Of a DNA stretch of 37,444 nucleotides, positions 8,380 through 17,271 are shown in pieces. The DNA is from CAWFZT01 sp963820415 (lineage in GTDB: Bacteria > Chloroflexota > Anaerolineae > Anaerolineales > Anaerolineaceae), in NCBI GenBank assembly GCA_963820415.1, contig CAWFZT010000002.1, forward strand, positions 1-37,444, written 5' to 3'. The translations under genes were made by a program, and so were the position numbers. The notes beneath the pieces are model-generated. The model did not search any database and was not told where the DNA came from. It was given only the letters and a program-made list of their open reading frames with translations. Each line of letters starts with the position of its first letter. Position 1 is the first letter of the stretch.

Positions 8380-9171
8380 ATGAGCTTACAGGTTGCTGGA
8401 CACCAGACCGAAGGTTATCGGATCAACACCCCCCTTTATGAAGGGCCGTTGGATCTTTTACTGGACCTGATCGAAAAAGCCCAGCTCGATATCACCAAAC
8501 TCGCTCTGGCTCAGGTCACCGACCAGTACCTGGATTACTTGCGCAAACTGGCAAATTTCGACCCGGCCGAAGTTTCGGCTTTCCTGGTGATTGCCGCTCG
8601 ACTGGTGCTGATTAAATCCGCGGCCTTGCTGCCTCACCATGCCAATCCGGACCACCCTGAGACACAAGAGGATGACGGCGAGGCTTTGGCCCAGCAGTTG
8701 ATCCAGTACCGGCGTTTCAAACAGTTGGCCGCCTGGTTGGCTGACCGGGAAAATGCCAATCTGCGTACTTTTCTGCGCCTGGCTGCTCCGGCTCTCCATT
8801 TTGAGCCGCGCCTTGACATGGAAGATGTTACCCTGGATGACCTGGTTGGAATAGCCTACCAGGTATTTATTGGGAAAGCTGATTTACCGGCATTGAGCCA
8901 AGTGGTCGCAATGCAGCGTATTACCATTCGAGAGAAAATTCAGGCTATCACCGATATACTGCGTCGCGAAGGCGGCGCCAGCTTTCGCACGCTGGCCGGA
9001 TCTCACACCAAACTGGAGATCGTGATCACTTTCTTGGCAATGTTGGAGTTGATTAAACGCAGCTCCATTCAGGTCGAACAGTCAGACCTGTTCGGCGATA
9101 TTAATCTACTGCCTCTCGCCAGTTTCGAAGAAACCCCTGAAGAACCAGCCGCTTCAGAATTCGGCGATTAG
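8380..9171 (+). CDS. scpA: Segregation and condensation protein A
   Basis: Kleisin subunit that bridges the two SMC heads in bacterial condensin. The 263 residues have the ScpA N-terminal hallmark Y-E-G-P-L-D-L-L-L-D-L-I near 19-30, a second conserved block at about 66-80 (F-L-V-I-A-A-R-L-V-L-I-K-S), and a C-terminal winged-helix region (about 180-245) that binds the other SMC head. The start is preceded by a TATAAT seven bases away and no Shine-Dalgarno. Its stop overlaps that of the convergent gene at 9168-9719. The usual downstream partner scpB is not in the window. Confidence 0.95.
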   Translation: MSLQVAGHQTEGYRINTPLYEGPLDLLLDLIEKAQLDITKLALAQVTDQYLDYLRKLANFDPAEVSAFLVIAARLVLIKSAALLPHHANPDHPETQEDDGEALAQQLIQYRRFKQLAAWLADRENANLRTFLRLAAPALHFEPRLDMEDVTLDDLVGIAYQVFIGKADLPALSQVVAMQRITIREKIQAITDILRREGGASFRTLAGSHTKLEIVITFLAMLELIKRSSIQVEQSDLFGDINLLPLASFEETPEEPAASEFGD

Positions 9172-9719
9172 TTGGATTCCTGTGCCAGTGATTCGTCGGC
9201 GTCCGTATCATAAGGCAGCCGCCCGCTTAACCATACTACCATCAGGCGTACATCATCATCACTGGAAGTTTTCTCCGGATGCACTTCCAGGAAAGCCTTA
9301 TCCAGCACATCGAAATCTTCACCTTTCGGCCAGGTGGTGAGAAAACCGGGCAGTTTAGTCCGGTCGGCGTCAGCAGGCAGAAGTTCCCAGTTGCGTGTAA
9401 TCAGGAAATCGTACACCTGCTGGCGTAATTCGGGATTTAGTTCTGACCAGGCCATGATTGCCTGGCTGGTAAATTCTGCATTGCGCTCAAAAACCCCTAC
9501 CGAGTTTTTGGCTTTGAGCGGAACTGGCGCTACCCCGCTGTTGCGAAATCCGGGGACGGAAACCAGGCGTTTTACCAGGCCATTGATAGCTGCTTTACGC
9601 GGGCCGGGTAGTTTCTCGAACCCGCTGAATACCCTCTGGAGCACCGACAGGCGGTACTCTGGGACCATGAATTGATTAATAGCATGAAATGGCAGAAATG
9701 CAGCTTTTTTGTTTTCCAT
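9168..9719 (-). CDS. Conserved-looking protein of unknown function
   Basis: 183 residues that I do not recognise. The N-terminal half is basic and compact, with F-L-P-F-H-A-I-N-Q-F-M-V-P-E-Y-R and K-A-A-I-N-G-L. The C-terminal half is acidic and contains L-P-G-F-L-T-T-W-P-K-G-E-D-F-D-V-L-D, H-P-E-K-T-S-S-D-D-D-V-R and W-L-S-G-R-L-P-Y-D. There is no signal peptide, membrane span or cysteine, so a soluble cytoplasmic protein is expected. The coding reality is supported by codon use, a TATAAT seven bases before the ATG, and a tail-to-tail overlap with scpA. It lies 38 bases downstream of the aldo/keto reductase but seems to have its own promoter. Confidence 0.75.
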   Translation of the reverse strand: MENKKAAFLPFHAINQFMVPEYRLSVLQRVFSGFEKLPGPRKAAINGLVKRLVSVPGFRNSGVAPVPLKAKNSVGVFERNAEFTSQAIMAWSELNPELRQQVYDFLITRNWELLPADADRTKLPGFLTTWPKGEDFDVLDKAFLEVHPEKTSSDDDVRLMVVWLSGRLPYDTDADESLAQESN

Positions 9720-9726
9720 GTCAGCG

Positions 9727-9732
9727 ATTATA
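9727..9732 (-). promoter_or_regulatory. -10 element of a leaderless promoter
   Basis: TATAAT on the minus strand, with seven bases (9726-9720) before the ATG at 9719. There is no ribosome site between them and no clear -35. Confidence 0.55.
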
Positions 9733-9757
9733 ACAAAAAAGGAGCCGGGAAACGACT

Positions 9758-10705
9758 TTATGAGCTGCTTCTGCTGACCCGATCGCTGAATTCATCCAAT
9801 TGCTGGACCTCTTCATCACTTAACGCCCACCCTAACGCCCCGGCATTCATCTCTGCCTGGTCGATGTTCTTCGCTCCTGGGATCGGGACGGCGCCTTTGC
9901 GCATCACCCAATTCAAGGAGATCTGGGCAGGCGTTTTACCGGCGTGCGCCGCTCCAATTTTTCTGAGCTGCATAATCAGCGGTTGAATCTGCGCCAGGTA
10001 TTTACGGTTGTAGCGTCTGCTGCGTATTCCTTGGGGAGGGTTATCAGCGGTATATTTCCCAGTCAAGACACCCTGAGCCAGTGGGCTGTATGCAATCAGC
10101 GTCACCCCAAGGTCTTTGCATTGCGCCAGCAAGCCATTTTTTTCAATTGTGCGATTTAGCAGGTGGTATTCCACCTGGTTAGAGGCCAGGTTGACACCCA
10201 GGCGGGTCAGAGCATCAAAAGCTCGCTGGGTCTGGCTGCGATCATAGTTGGATACCCCAACCGCCGACATCAGCCCGCTTTGATATGCCTCTGCCATGGC
10301 TTCCATCCAGGTCTCGATTTTTAAGAGAGGAATCGGAAAATGCATCTGGTACAGATCAACTCGGGTCAGGCCAAGCCGCTTCAAACTGTTACGCAGCGAC
10401 TTCATCAACGCTCCCTTACCGAGTTTCCATGGATAAGGGGCAAACTTGGTGGCAATTTTTACCGGCTTAGAGGTGGTTTTTAGAAATTCTCCCAGGAAAC
10501 TCTCAGAGCGACCCTGGCCGTAGGATTCGGCTGTATCAAAGAAATTGAGCCCCGCCTGAAGGCAGAAATCAAAAGTCGCCCGGAGATCGCTTTCTTGATA
10601 GCCCTGGCCAAACCCCCAGAATAAACGGTCCCCCCATGCCCATGTGCCGATACCAAATTGGACACCCTCTAACACAGCTTGCCTGCCGGAAGTCATTACA
10701 TCCAT
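9758..10705 (-). CDS. Aldo/keto reductase
   Basis: NADPH-dependent oxidoreductase of the aldo/keto reductase superfamily (TIM barrel); the substrate cannot be told from sequence. The catalytic tetrad is visible as D57, Y62, K87 and H122 in the contexts F-F-D-T-A-E-S-Y-G, A-T-K-F-A-P and Y-Q-M-H-F-P. The C-terminal cofactor-binding block reads G-A-V-P-I-P-G-A-K-N. 315 residues is normal. AGGAG eight bases before the ATG at 10705 supports the start. It lies 75 bases downstream of an MFS transporter on the same strand, so the two may handle one compound. Confidence 0.93.
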   Translation of the reverse strand: MDVMTSGRQAVLEGVQFGIGTWAWGDRLFWGFGQGYQESDLRATFDFCLQAGLNFFDTAESYGQGRSESFLGEFLKTTSKPVKIATKFAPYPWKLGKGALMKSLRNSLKRLGLTRVDLYQMHFPIPLLKIETWMEAMAEAYQSGLMSAVGVSNYDRSQTQRAFDALTRLGVNLASNQVEYHLLNRTIEKNGLLAQCKDLGVTLIAYSPLAQGVLTGKYTADNPPQGIRSRRYNRKYLAQIQPLIMQLRKIGAAHAGKTPAQISLNWVMRKGAVPIPGAKNIDQAEMNAGALGWALSDEEVQQLDEFSDRVSRSSS

Positions 10706-10780
10706 ATCGTGTGCTCCTGCACCTGAATGCCATCCTCATTATACACACACATACGAATAATACCCGGATTATTATATTGA

Positions 10781-11983
10781 TCAAGAAACTTTTAATGTCC
10801 GGGCGGAATACGTTACCAGAGTAATAAGAGTAGCCAGCGCCAGTGACATGGCGATAAAAATAGCCGCCATCGCCACGCGCGCTCCTACCGGCTCGAACAA
10901 TTGGCCGATCAGCCAGGGTAAAGCCATGGAACCAGAGCTGCCTCCCACAAAGAACCAACTCGTGACCTGCCCGGTGATATGCAACCGGCTTTCAGCCAGT
11001 GCGAGCATGGTGGGAAAGATAGAGGCCATGGCGAAACCTGTGCCAAAGGTGCCAACCCAAATGATTGCCTCCGATTTCGGCCAGAGCAGGATCAGGCCAA
11101 CACTCACCAGCACACCGGCCACATCCAAAAACACGACCGAGGAAAGCTTATATTTTGCTGCGATGGGAATAGACAGCAGTCTCCCAAGCGTTAATGATCC
11201 CCAGAACAGGGAGGTCATCAACGCCGCAGTAGTCGTGTTCATCAACTTCATGGCTACCGCATAGGTATAAACCCATCCCCCAAAGCTGACTTCTGATCCC
11301 ACATAAAGGGCAAAGAAAAAAACCATCATCCCGATCAGCAGATAGTTGGTCTTTTTGGCCGGATTCTCTGCAGAAACAGGCAGGTTCGTCGGACTGGGTA
11401 ACCTGAGCAGCCAAAAAATCACCGGGAATAAAAGCACAGCCACTACCCAGAATCCCCAGGCAAAATTTCCACTCAGCAGAGCCATCTGGGCAATGATAAT
11501 CGGGGTGAGAAAAGAGCCCACCCCAAAAGCAAAATGCAAGCCATTCATGAAAGGGCCGACCTTTTCACGGTGCAGCCACATCAACATTGTATTTCCACCT
11601 ACATCCAGGCCGCCTTCTCCAAATCCCATCAGCAGCATGGCCAGGAAAAGCAGCCAGAGGACGGGGATCAGGGGTGACGATAACATCATCAGAAATATAA
11701 TCCCCAGAAAGCCGGCCATGAGCGGGTTGCCCGGCCGTCGGTCGTACAATCGCCCTCCCAGCAGGGAACCCAGCAGGTAACCCAGCGAACGTCCGGTAAA
11801 CAGGATACTGATTTGATCCAGGCGTACCTGGGTATGTTGGGCCAGGCTGGTCAGGGTTGGCCCCAGGAGTGCGCCAATCAGGCCTAGGGCAACAAAGGCG
11901 GCATAATAGCCGGCGGTTTGCGGCCAATGGCTTCGGAGGTTGACTGCACTTGGTGGTGTAATTTGGGATGTGGTAGACGTCAT
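10781..11983 (-). CDS. Major facilitator superfamily transporter
   Basis: Twelve-helix secondary transporter of 400 residues. The loop after helix 2 carries a motif-A-like G-G-R-L-Y-D-R-R-P-G. A conserved G-F-G-E-G-G-L-D-V-G-G-N-T in helix 4 and N-G-L-H-F-A-F-G-V-G in helix 5 recall the FucP/MFSD4 sugar-transporter branch, so sugar uptake or efflux is possible but unproven. AAGGA lies six bases before the ATG, inside a small palindrome (11984-11998, CGATAA-TCC-TTATCG) that could mask it. It heads a probable two-gene unit with the aldo/keto reductase. Confidence 0.9.
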   Translation of the reverse strand: MTSTTSQITPPSAVNLRSHWPQTAGYYAAFVALGLIGALLGPTLTSLAQHTQVRLDQISILFTGRSLGYLLGSLLGGRLYDRRPGNPLMAGFLGIIFLMMLSSPLIPVLWLLFLAMLLMGFGEGGLDVGGNTMLMWLHREKVGPFMNGLHFAFGVGSFLTPIIIAQMALLSGNFAWGFWVVAVLLFPVIFWLLRLPSPTNLPVSAENPAKKTNYLLIGMMVFFFALYVGSEVSFGGWVYTYAVAMKLMNTTTAALMTSLFWGSLTLGRLLSIPIAAKYKLSSVVFLDVAGVLVSVGLILLWPKSEAIIWVGTFGTGFAMASIFPTMLALAESRLHITGQVTSWFFVGGSSGSMALPWLIGQLFEPVGARVAMAAIFIAMSLALATLITLVTYSARTLKVS

Positions 11984-12145
11984 CGATAATCCTTATCGTT
12001 GGTTTTTTGCTGACCTGGCAGAGTAATTAAGATTGTTCACCGGCAACATGGTAGATTTTCCCCAATCTTATCTTAAGTGATAAAAGCCAGAGAAACCAGT
12101 ATAGACCAAACCGGGATTTGCTGCAAGAAAAGCCCGTCTTTTCTC

Positions 12146-12174
12146 TTGCCTAAAATCCTTCCAGACTTTAGAAT
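12146..12174 (+). promoter_or_regulatory. mutS promoter, leaderless type
   Basis: TTGCCT (12146-12151), a 17-base spacer, and TAGAAT (12169-12174). Seven bases then separate it from the ATG at 12182, which coincides with the expected transcription start. No Shine-Dalgarno is present. Confidence 0.6.
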
Positions 12175-12181
12175 GAAAACT

Positions 12182-14753
12182 ATGCCTGATGATATTACCC
12201 CCATCCGCCAGCAGTACCTTGAGATCAAACGCCAGTATCCCGAAGCGATCCTGTTTTTCCGCCTGGGCGATTTCTACGAGACCTTCGACCACGATGCCGA
12301 AATCACCTCGCGGGAGTTGGATATCGTCCTGACCTCGCGCAGTGTGGCCAAGGGCACACGCATCCCCATGGCCGGCATTCCCTACCACGCCGTGGAAAAT
12401 TACCTGGCGCGCCTGATCGAAAAAGGCTTCCACGTGGCAATCTGCGAGCAGGTCGGCGACCAGCCTATGCATGGCCTGTTTCCGCGCCAGGTGGTGCGCG
12501 TGGTCACACCGGGCACGCTGGTTGAACCGGGATTGCTACAGGGTGACCGCAATAATTACCTGGCCAGCCTCGTTTTCCAGGACAAGCGGATTGGGCTGGC
12601 ATATGTAGATATTACCACCGGAGAATTTTCTACCACCGAATTGAACGGCGAAGACGAGACCGCCGGCCTGCGCGCCGAGTTGGTACGCTTAAACCCGGCA
12701 GAAGTATTGATCTCCGAGGCCAGCAGCCCGCCAGATAGTATTCCGGGTTTTCTCACCCGTTGGCCGGGATGGCGCTTCGAAAGCGGGCGCTGCCAGGAAA
12801 CTTTACAGAAACAGTTCCAGGTCGCTTCGCTGGATGGATTCGGGCTGCGCAACATGACCCTGGCCGTGCGAGCTGCAGGGGCTTTGTTACAGTACTTGCA
12901 AGAAACCCAGCCGGCTGCCTTAAAGCTTTTAAACGCCATCTCTACTTATTCACTGAGTGAATTCATGGCGTTAGATGCCGCCACTCGGCGCAACCTGGAG
13001 CTGACCGAGACCATCCGCCAGGGTGAAATCCGGGGCTCATTATTGAGTATTCTGGACCATACCGTCACACCCATGGGAAAACGCCTGGTGCGCCAATGGG
13101 TCAGCAAACCTTTACTGAACCTGGAGGCGATTGACCAGCGCCAGGTAAGTGTGGCTTATTTCGTCGATCACGGTATGCTGCGCGCAGAGCTGCGCGCTGC
13201 TCTGCGTCCCCTGGCGGACCTGGAGCGCCTGACCAACCGGATAACCTCCGGACATGCCCTGCCACGCGAGCTTATTGCTATGCGTAATACTTTACGCATT
13301 ATCCCCAAGGTTGTGGCTTTATTTTCCGAGCCAGCCCTGCCCATCCAGGATATCCTGAGCTGCATGCATACCTGTCCTGATCAGCTTAGCCTGATCGAGA
13401 CAGGCATCCTCGAAGATCCACCCGCCACGCTGGCTAATACCGGCATTATCCAGCCGGGTTTCTCGGCCGAGCTGGACCACATCATCGAAGCCTCCAGTCA
13501 TGCCAGAGATTGGATCGCTAACCTGGAGGCCATCGAGCGCGAACGAACCGGCATAAAATCGCTCAAGGTTGGCTACAACAAAGTCTTTGGTTATTACATC
13601 GAAATTACCCACAGCAACACTGCCAACGCACCGCCTGATTACATCCGCAAGCAGACCCTGGTCAATGCCGAACGCTACATCACCCCGGAAATGAAAGAAT
13701 ACGAAGCGCTGGTGCTGAATGCCGAAGATCGTATCCACGAGATCGAAGGGCATCTTTTCAAAGAGATTTGCAGCCAGGTCGCTTCAGCCAGCCGTGAGCT
13801 TCTTGAAACTGCCCGTGGCTTGGCAGAACTGGATGTGTTGGCCTCGTTGGCTGAAACCGCTGCCCTTAACGCCTTCGTTCGCCCGGTGGTGGTTAATGAA
13901 AGCGCACTGGAAATCCGCGATGGTCGCCACCCGGTGGTAGAGCACTCGTTGAGCGGCGACCGCTTCGTGCCCAATGATGCCATTCTTGAAACTGGTGAGA
14001 TCGTGCGTATCATTACCGGGCCCAACATGAGTGGTAAAAGCACCTTCCTGCGCCAGGTGGCCTTGATCGTTTTGATGGCGCAGATGGGCAGCTTTGTGCC
14101 GGCCGCATCAGCGCGCATCGGCCTGGTCGACCGCATCTTCACCCGCATCGGCGCCCAGGATGAAATCCACGCCGGTCAGTCGACGTTTATGGTCGAGATG
14201 ATCGAGGCTGCCAACATTCTCCACCACGCCACCCAACGCAGCCTGCTCATTCTGGACGAGATCGGGCGCGGAACCAGCACCTACGATGGGGTTTCGATTG
14301 CCTGGGCAGTGGTCGAATACATCCATAACCACCCGCGCCTGCGTTCACGTACCCTTTTCGCCACCCATTATCACGAGCTGACCCAGCTCAGCGAGTTGCT
14401 GCCGGGTGTGCGCAATTACAACGTGGCGGTCAGCGAATCGGAAGGCAAGGTGGTCTTCTTGCACAAAATCGTCCCTGGCGGAGCAGACCGCTCGTACGGC
14501 ATCCACGTAGCCCAATTGGCCGGTCTGCCAGCGCCAGTGATCCAGCGCGCCGCTGAGATCCTTCAGCAGCTCGAAGCTTCATCGGGGAAAGCCGTGCGCC
14601 TGAACCCGCATCCTGCCGCAGCAGTTAGCTCTATTCCCGGAAACCAATCCCCTGGTGGATGAGCTGAAATCCCTGGATATCAACACCCTCTCACCGATCG
14701 AAGCGCTCAATAAACTGTACGAGTGGCAGAGGAAGTATTTACAGAGAGGATAG
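12182..14753 (+). CDS. mutS: DNA mismatch repair protein MutS, frameshifted near its C-terminus
   Basis: ATPase that recognises mismatches and starts repair with MutL. The mismatch-reading F-Y-E is in G-D-F-Y-E-T-F near the N-terminus. Walker A G-P-N-M-S-G-K-S-T, Walker B L-I-L-D-E-I-G-R-G-T-S-T and A-T-H-Y-H-E-L mark the ATPase domain. The frame as read stops at 14662. From 14616 another frame continues with Q-Q-L-A-L-F-P-E and then D-E-L-K-S-L-D, and ends with a TAG at 14751-14753, exactly the normal MutS tail. One extra base near 14615 explains this, and the repaired protein has about 856 residues. The repaired end abuts the repaired end of the next gene (14754). ATG 12182 is chosen because M-P-D-D-I-T-P matches the family start. 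Confidence 0.95.
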
Positions 14754-15811
14754 TCAATTCTGCCGGTGGATCAACCTGGGTATTCCTACGGCAGCCAATC
14801 CAATGGCGGTCACAATGACTGCCAGGACAGCCGACCAGACCAGGAACAAGGAAAAAACCTGCTGGAAAGCCAGTACGAACAGCCTTGAGCATTTCATCCG
14901 GGACAGTTACCATAGCCTGGACCAGGTTATCCACCACTTTAGTGCTCAATGCCCAAAGCAACACAGCGGTGGTGAACCCCAGGATTCCGGCTGTTATGAG
15001 TGGGAAACCGGTATAGGTAAAGGCCGACCGCCAGGAGACTGCAGAAAAGGTGATCACCAGGGCTAACAGGATAAAAGCGATCCAGGGGAAAATCCTGCCT
15101 GTCCAGCGCGCCGCCTTATAGCCATCAAATACTTTCACCCAGGTTAACTGCTGCTGGTCGAAATTAGGGTTGGATCTGAAATAGTCGATCAGATCGACCT
15201 GATCGGGAATTGTTTCGGCAAATGATCGAAAAGCCGTCTGCATGAACAGATCCGCCGCTGGCATCAGGTTAGTCGGGGGCTGGCATAAAGGCAAATCTTG
15301 CGGAATAGAGCCATTTATTAACCCGCTTGCCAGGATTCTGCTTAATTTCAACAGTTGGTCCAGCGAACAGACCGGCCAGGATCGTAAAATCCGCCCTCCG
15401 ACCGAGTCAGGCCCTCCTTCAGAAAGTTTGGCCTTGAGCTGGCGCAGGTCTACCGTCAGGGTAAGTTTAGCGGTTTTGAAATTCAGGTAATCCCACAACT
15501 GCGTGATCAACCCGTCTACCTGCATTTTCACCCAGGCCGGAGAAAGCACCTGGACGTACAACGATTGCAGGGCATCTTTGCCCATCAATGCCAGGGCGTT
15601 CTGGTCCGTAGTGCTGCCATTCGTGACCGTAATTGTAGCCAGCCAGAAGGGCAGGCGGGCGTAGATATTTTGTTTGGCCAGTTGCTGCTGGTAAAGGCGC
15701 CGGTTGGAACAGGATTGTTTCAGCCGGAGGTATGAAGAAGGATGGAACAGCCACTATTACCAGAATAACTGCGCAAATGATCGTCAGGGTCCTTCGGGTA
15801 GGAGAAAGCAT
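14754..15811 (-). CDS. Membrane protein of unknown function, two frameshifts
   Basis: Not recognised. Rebuilt across two single-base frameshifts, at about 15700 and 14870, it is about 350 residues. One membrane segment lies near residues 8-26. A large soluble part of about 200 residues follows, with N-I-Y-A-R-L-P-F-W-L-A and V-L-S-P-A-W-V-K, then three C-terminal membrane segments. The first shift turns ...I-L-F-Q-P into R-L-Y-Q-Q-Q-L-A; the second turns V-R-T into A-F-Q-Q-V-F-S-L-F. The repaired frame ends with TGA at 14756-14754, one base beyond the repaired mutS stop, which supports both repairs. Topology suggests an extracytoplasmic middle domain. It is last in the fmt-panE-amylase run. 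The start at 15811 is uncertain; TTG at 15853 is an alternative. Confidence 0.7.
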
Positions 15812-15871
15812 GTCATACTCACTTGATCGAATGTCAGGTATACAGTTTCTCAAACGCCGGCGGTTCCAGCT

Positions 15872-17266
15872 TTATTGTAGCCACATTCCGCTCACCGGTG
15901 GGACGGATACCAGCAGCGAACCACCTGAGACAATCGCTTCGCTAGAATCCAGCAGGTTATGGATGATCAACCCATCTTTCCAACCAAGCTTTCCTACTGG
16001 CAGGTGAAGCTGGCGGCGGCTGGAACTGTTATTAACTACCACCAGCAAGCGTTCTTCTCCTAACTGGCGTAAAAAGGCACAGCAGGAACGGGCATCGTCG
16101 ACCAGGATGCGCTGCATGTTACCGCGCCGCAAAGCCGGGGAACGCTTACGCAGGCCAACCAGCTTCTTGACCCAATCGTGCAATTCAGAGTTCCAGGAGG
16201 TTGCCTCCCAGGGAAAAGTGCTCCGGCAGTCCGGGTCTTTACCGCCTTCCAGGCCAATTTCGTCTCCATAATAGATCCCCGGGGATCCTGGGTAAGCGAA
16301 CTGGAGCAGCATCGCCAGCATCACCTTCTTAATATCACTGCCCAGAATTGTTTTCACTCGCTCGGTGTCGTGGCTGCCCAAAGGTACATACATGGCGTAG
16401 CCATTTTCGTGCGGGTACATACTCAAAATTTTTTCCATCACATCTGTAAAATTAGAAGCTTTCAGCTTGCCAGTCAAGAAACCCAGGATAGCATCCTTCA
16501 CCGGGTAATTCATCAGGCCGTCGAAATGCTCCTCACCGACCCATTCCGGTTGGACGTTCCAGATCTCACCCAACAAATAGGCATCCGGATTAGCCGATTT
16601 GACCACCTGGCGAAATTCGGCCCAAAAAGTATCATCGGCGATTTCGTTAGGCACGTCCAGGCGCCAGCCATCTGCACCCTGTTCAATCCAATAGCGCGCT
16701 ACTCCCATCAGGTACTTTCTTACCTGTGGATTGCTGGTATTGAATTTTGGCAGGCTCTTATTCCGCCACCAGGCCAGGTAATCTCTGGCTTCACCGGCAG
16801 AATAGGCATCCACCGGGAAACGCTGGATGGTAAACCAGTCCCGGTAAGGAGAATACTCCTGGTTCTCCAAAATGTCGTTAAAGGCGAAAAAACCTCGCCC
16901 GCAGTGATTGAATACCCCATCCAGAATGATGCGAACGCCGTTTTGATGGGCGACTTCTACTAAGGCTTTGAAATCGCGCAGGTTGCCCAATTTATTATCT
17001 ATCTTATAATAATCCGTGGCATTGTAACGATGGTTAGAGCTGGCCTGGAAGATCGGATTCAAGTAAATCGCGTTGATTCCCAGGTCCAGCAGATAGTCGA
17101 ACTTCTGGATGATGCCACGCAAATCGCCGCCATAAAAATCGTAGCGGGTAGGCGGCGCATTCCAGGATCTTAGATAAAGGGGGTCGCTGGACAAGTCGCC
17201 ATTGGCAAAACGGTCAGGAAATATCTGGTAGAAAATAGCATCTTCCACCCAAAAAGGAACGCTCAT
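15872..17266 (-). CDS. GH13 alpha-amylase family glycoside hydrolase
   Basis: Acts on alpha-glucans or maltodextrins; the sequence looks like the neopullulanase/cyclomaltodextrinase branch. Family motifs are visible: D-G-V-F-N-H at 116-121, G-W-R-L-D-V-P-N-E with nucleophile D204, L-L-G-E-I-W with acid/base E234, and G-S-H-D-T-E-R with D300. The C-terminal beta domain follows. At 464 residues it lacks the extra N-terminal beta domain of classical cyclomaltodextrinases and has no signal peptide, so it is cytoplasmic. GGGAGGA before the ATG overlaps the panE stop five bases upstream, so the genes are translated as a unit. Confidence 0.93.
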   Translation of the reverse strand: MSVPFWVEDAIFYQIFPDRFANGDLSSDPLYLRSWNAPPTRYDFYGGDLRGIIQKFDYLLDLGINAIYLNPIFQASSNHRYNATDYYKIDNKLGNLRDFKALVEVAHQNGVRIILDGVFNHCGRGFFAFNDILENQEYSPYRDWFTIQRFPVDAYSAGEARDYLAWWRNKSLPKFNTSNPQVRKYLMGVARYWIEQGADGWRLDVPNEIADDTFWAEFRQVVKSANPDAYLLGEIWNVQPEWVGEEHFDGLMNYPVKDAILGFLTGKLKASNFTDVMEKILSMYPHENGYAMYVPLGSHDTERVKTILGSDIKKVMLAMLLQFAYPGSPGIYYGDEIGLEGGKDPDCRSTFPWEATSWNSELHDWVKKLVGLRKRSPALRRGNMQRILVDDARSCCAFLRQLGEERLLVVVNNSSSRRQLHLPVGKLGWKDGLIIHNLLDSSEAIVSGGSLLVSVPPVSGMWLQ

Positions 17267-17271
17267 AACCC

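Noticed and set aside
16178..16963. 261-codon open frame opposite the amylase gene
   Set aside because: Antisense shadow; the minus-strand frame carries all GH13 catalytic motifs.
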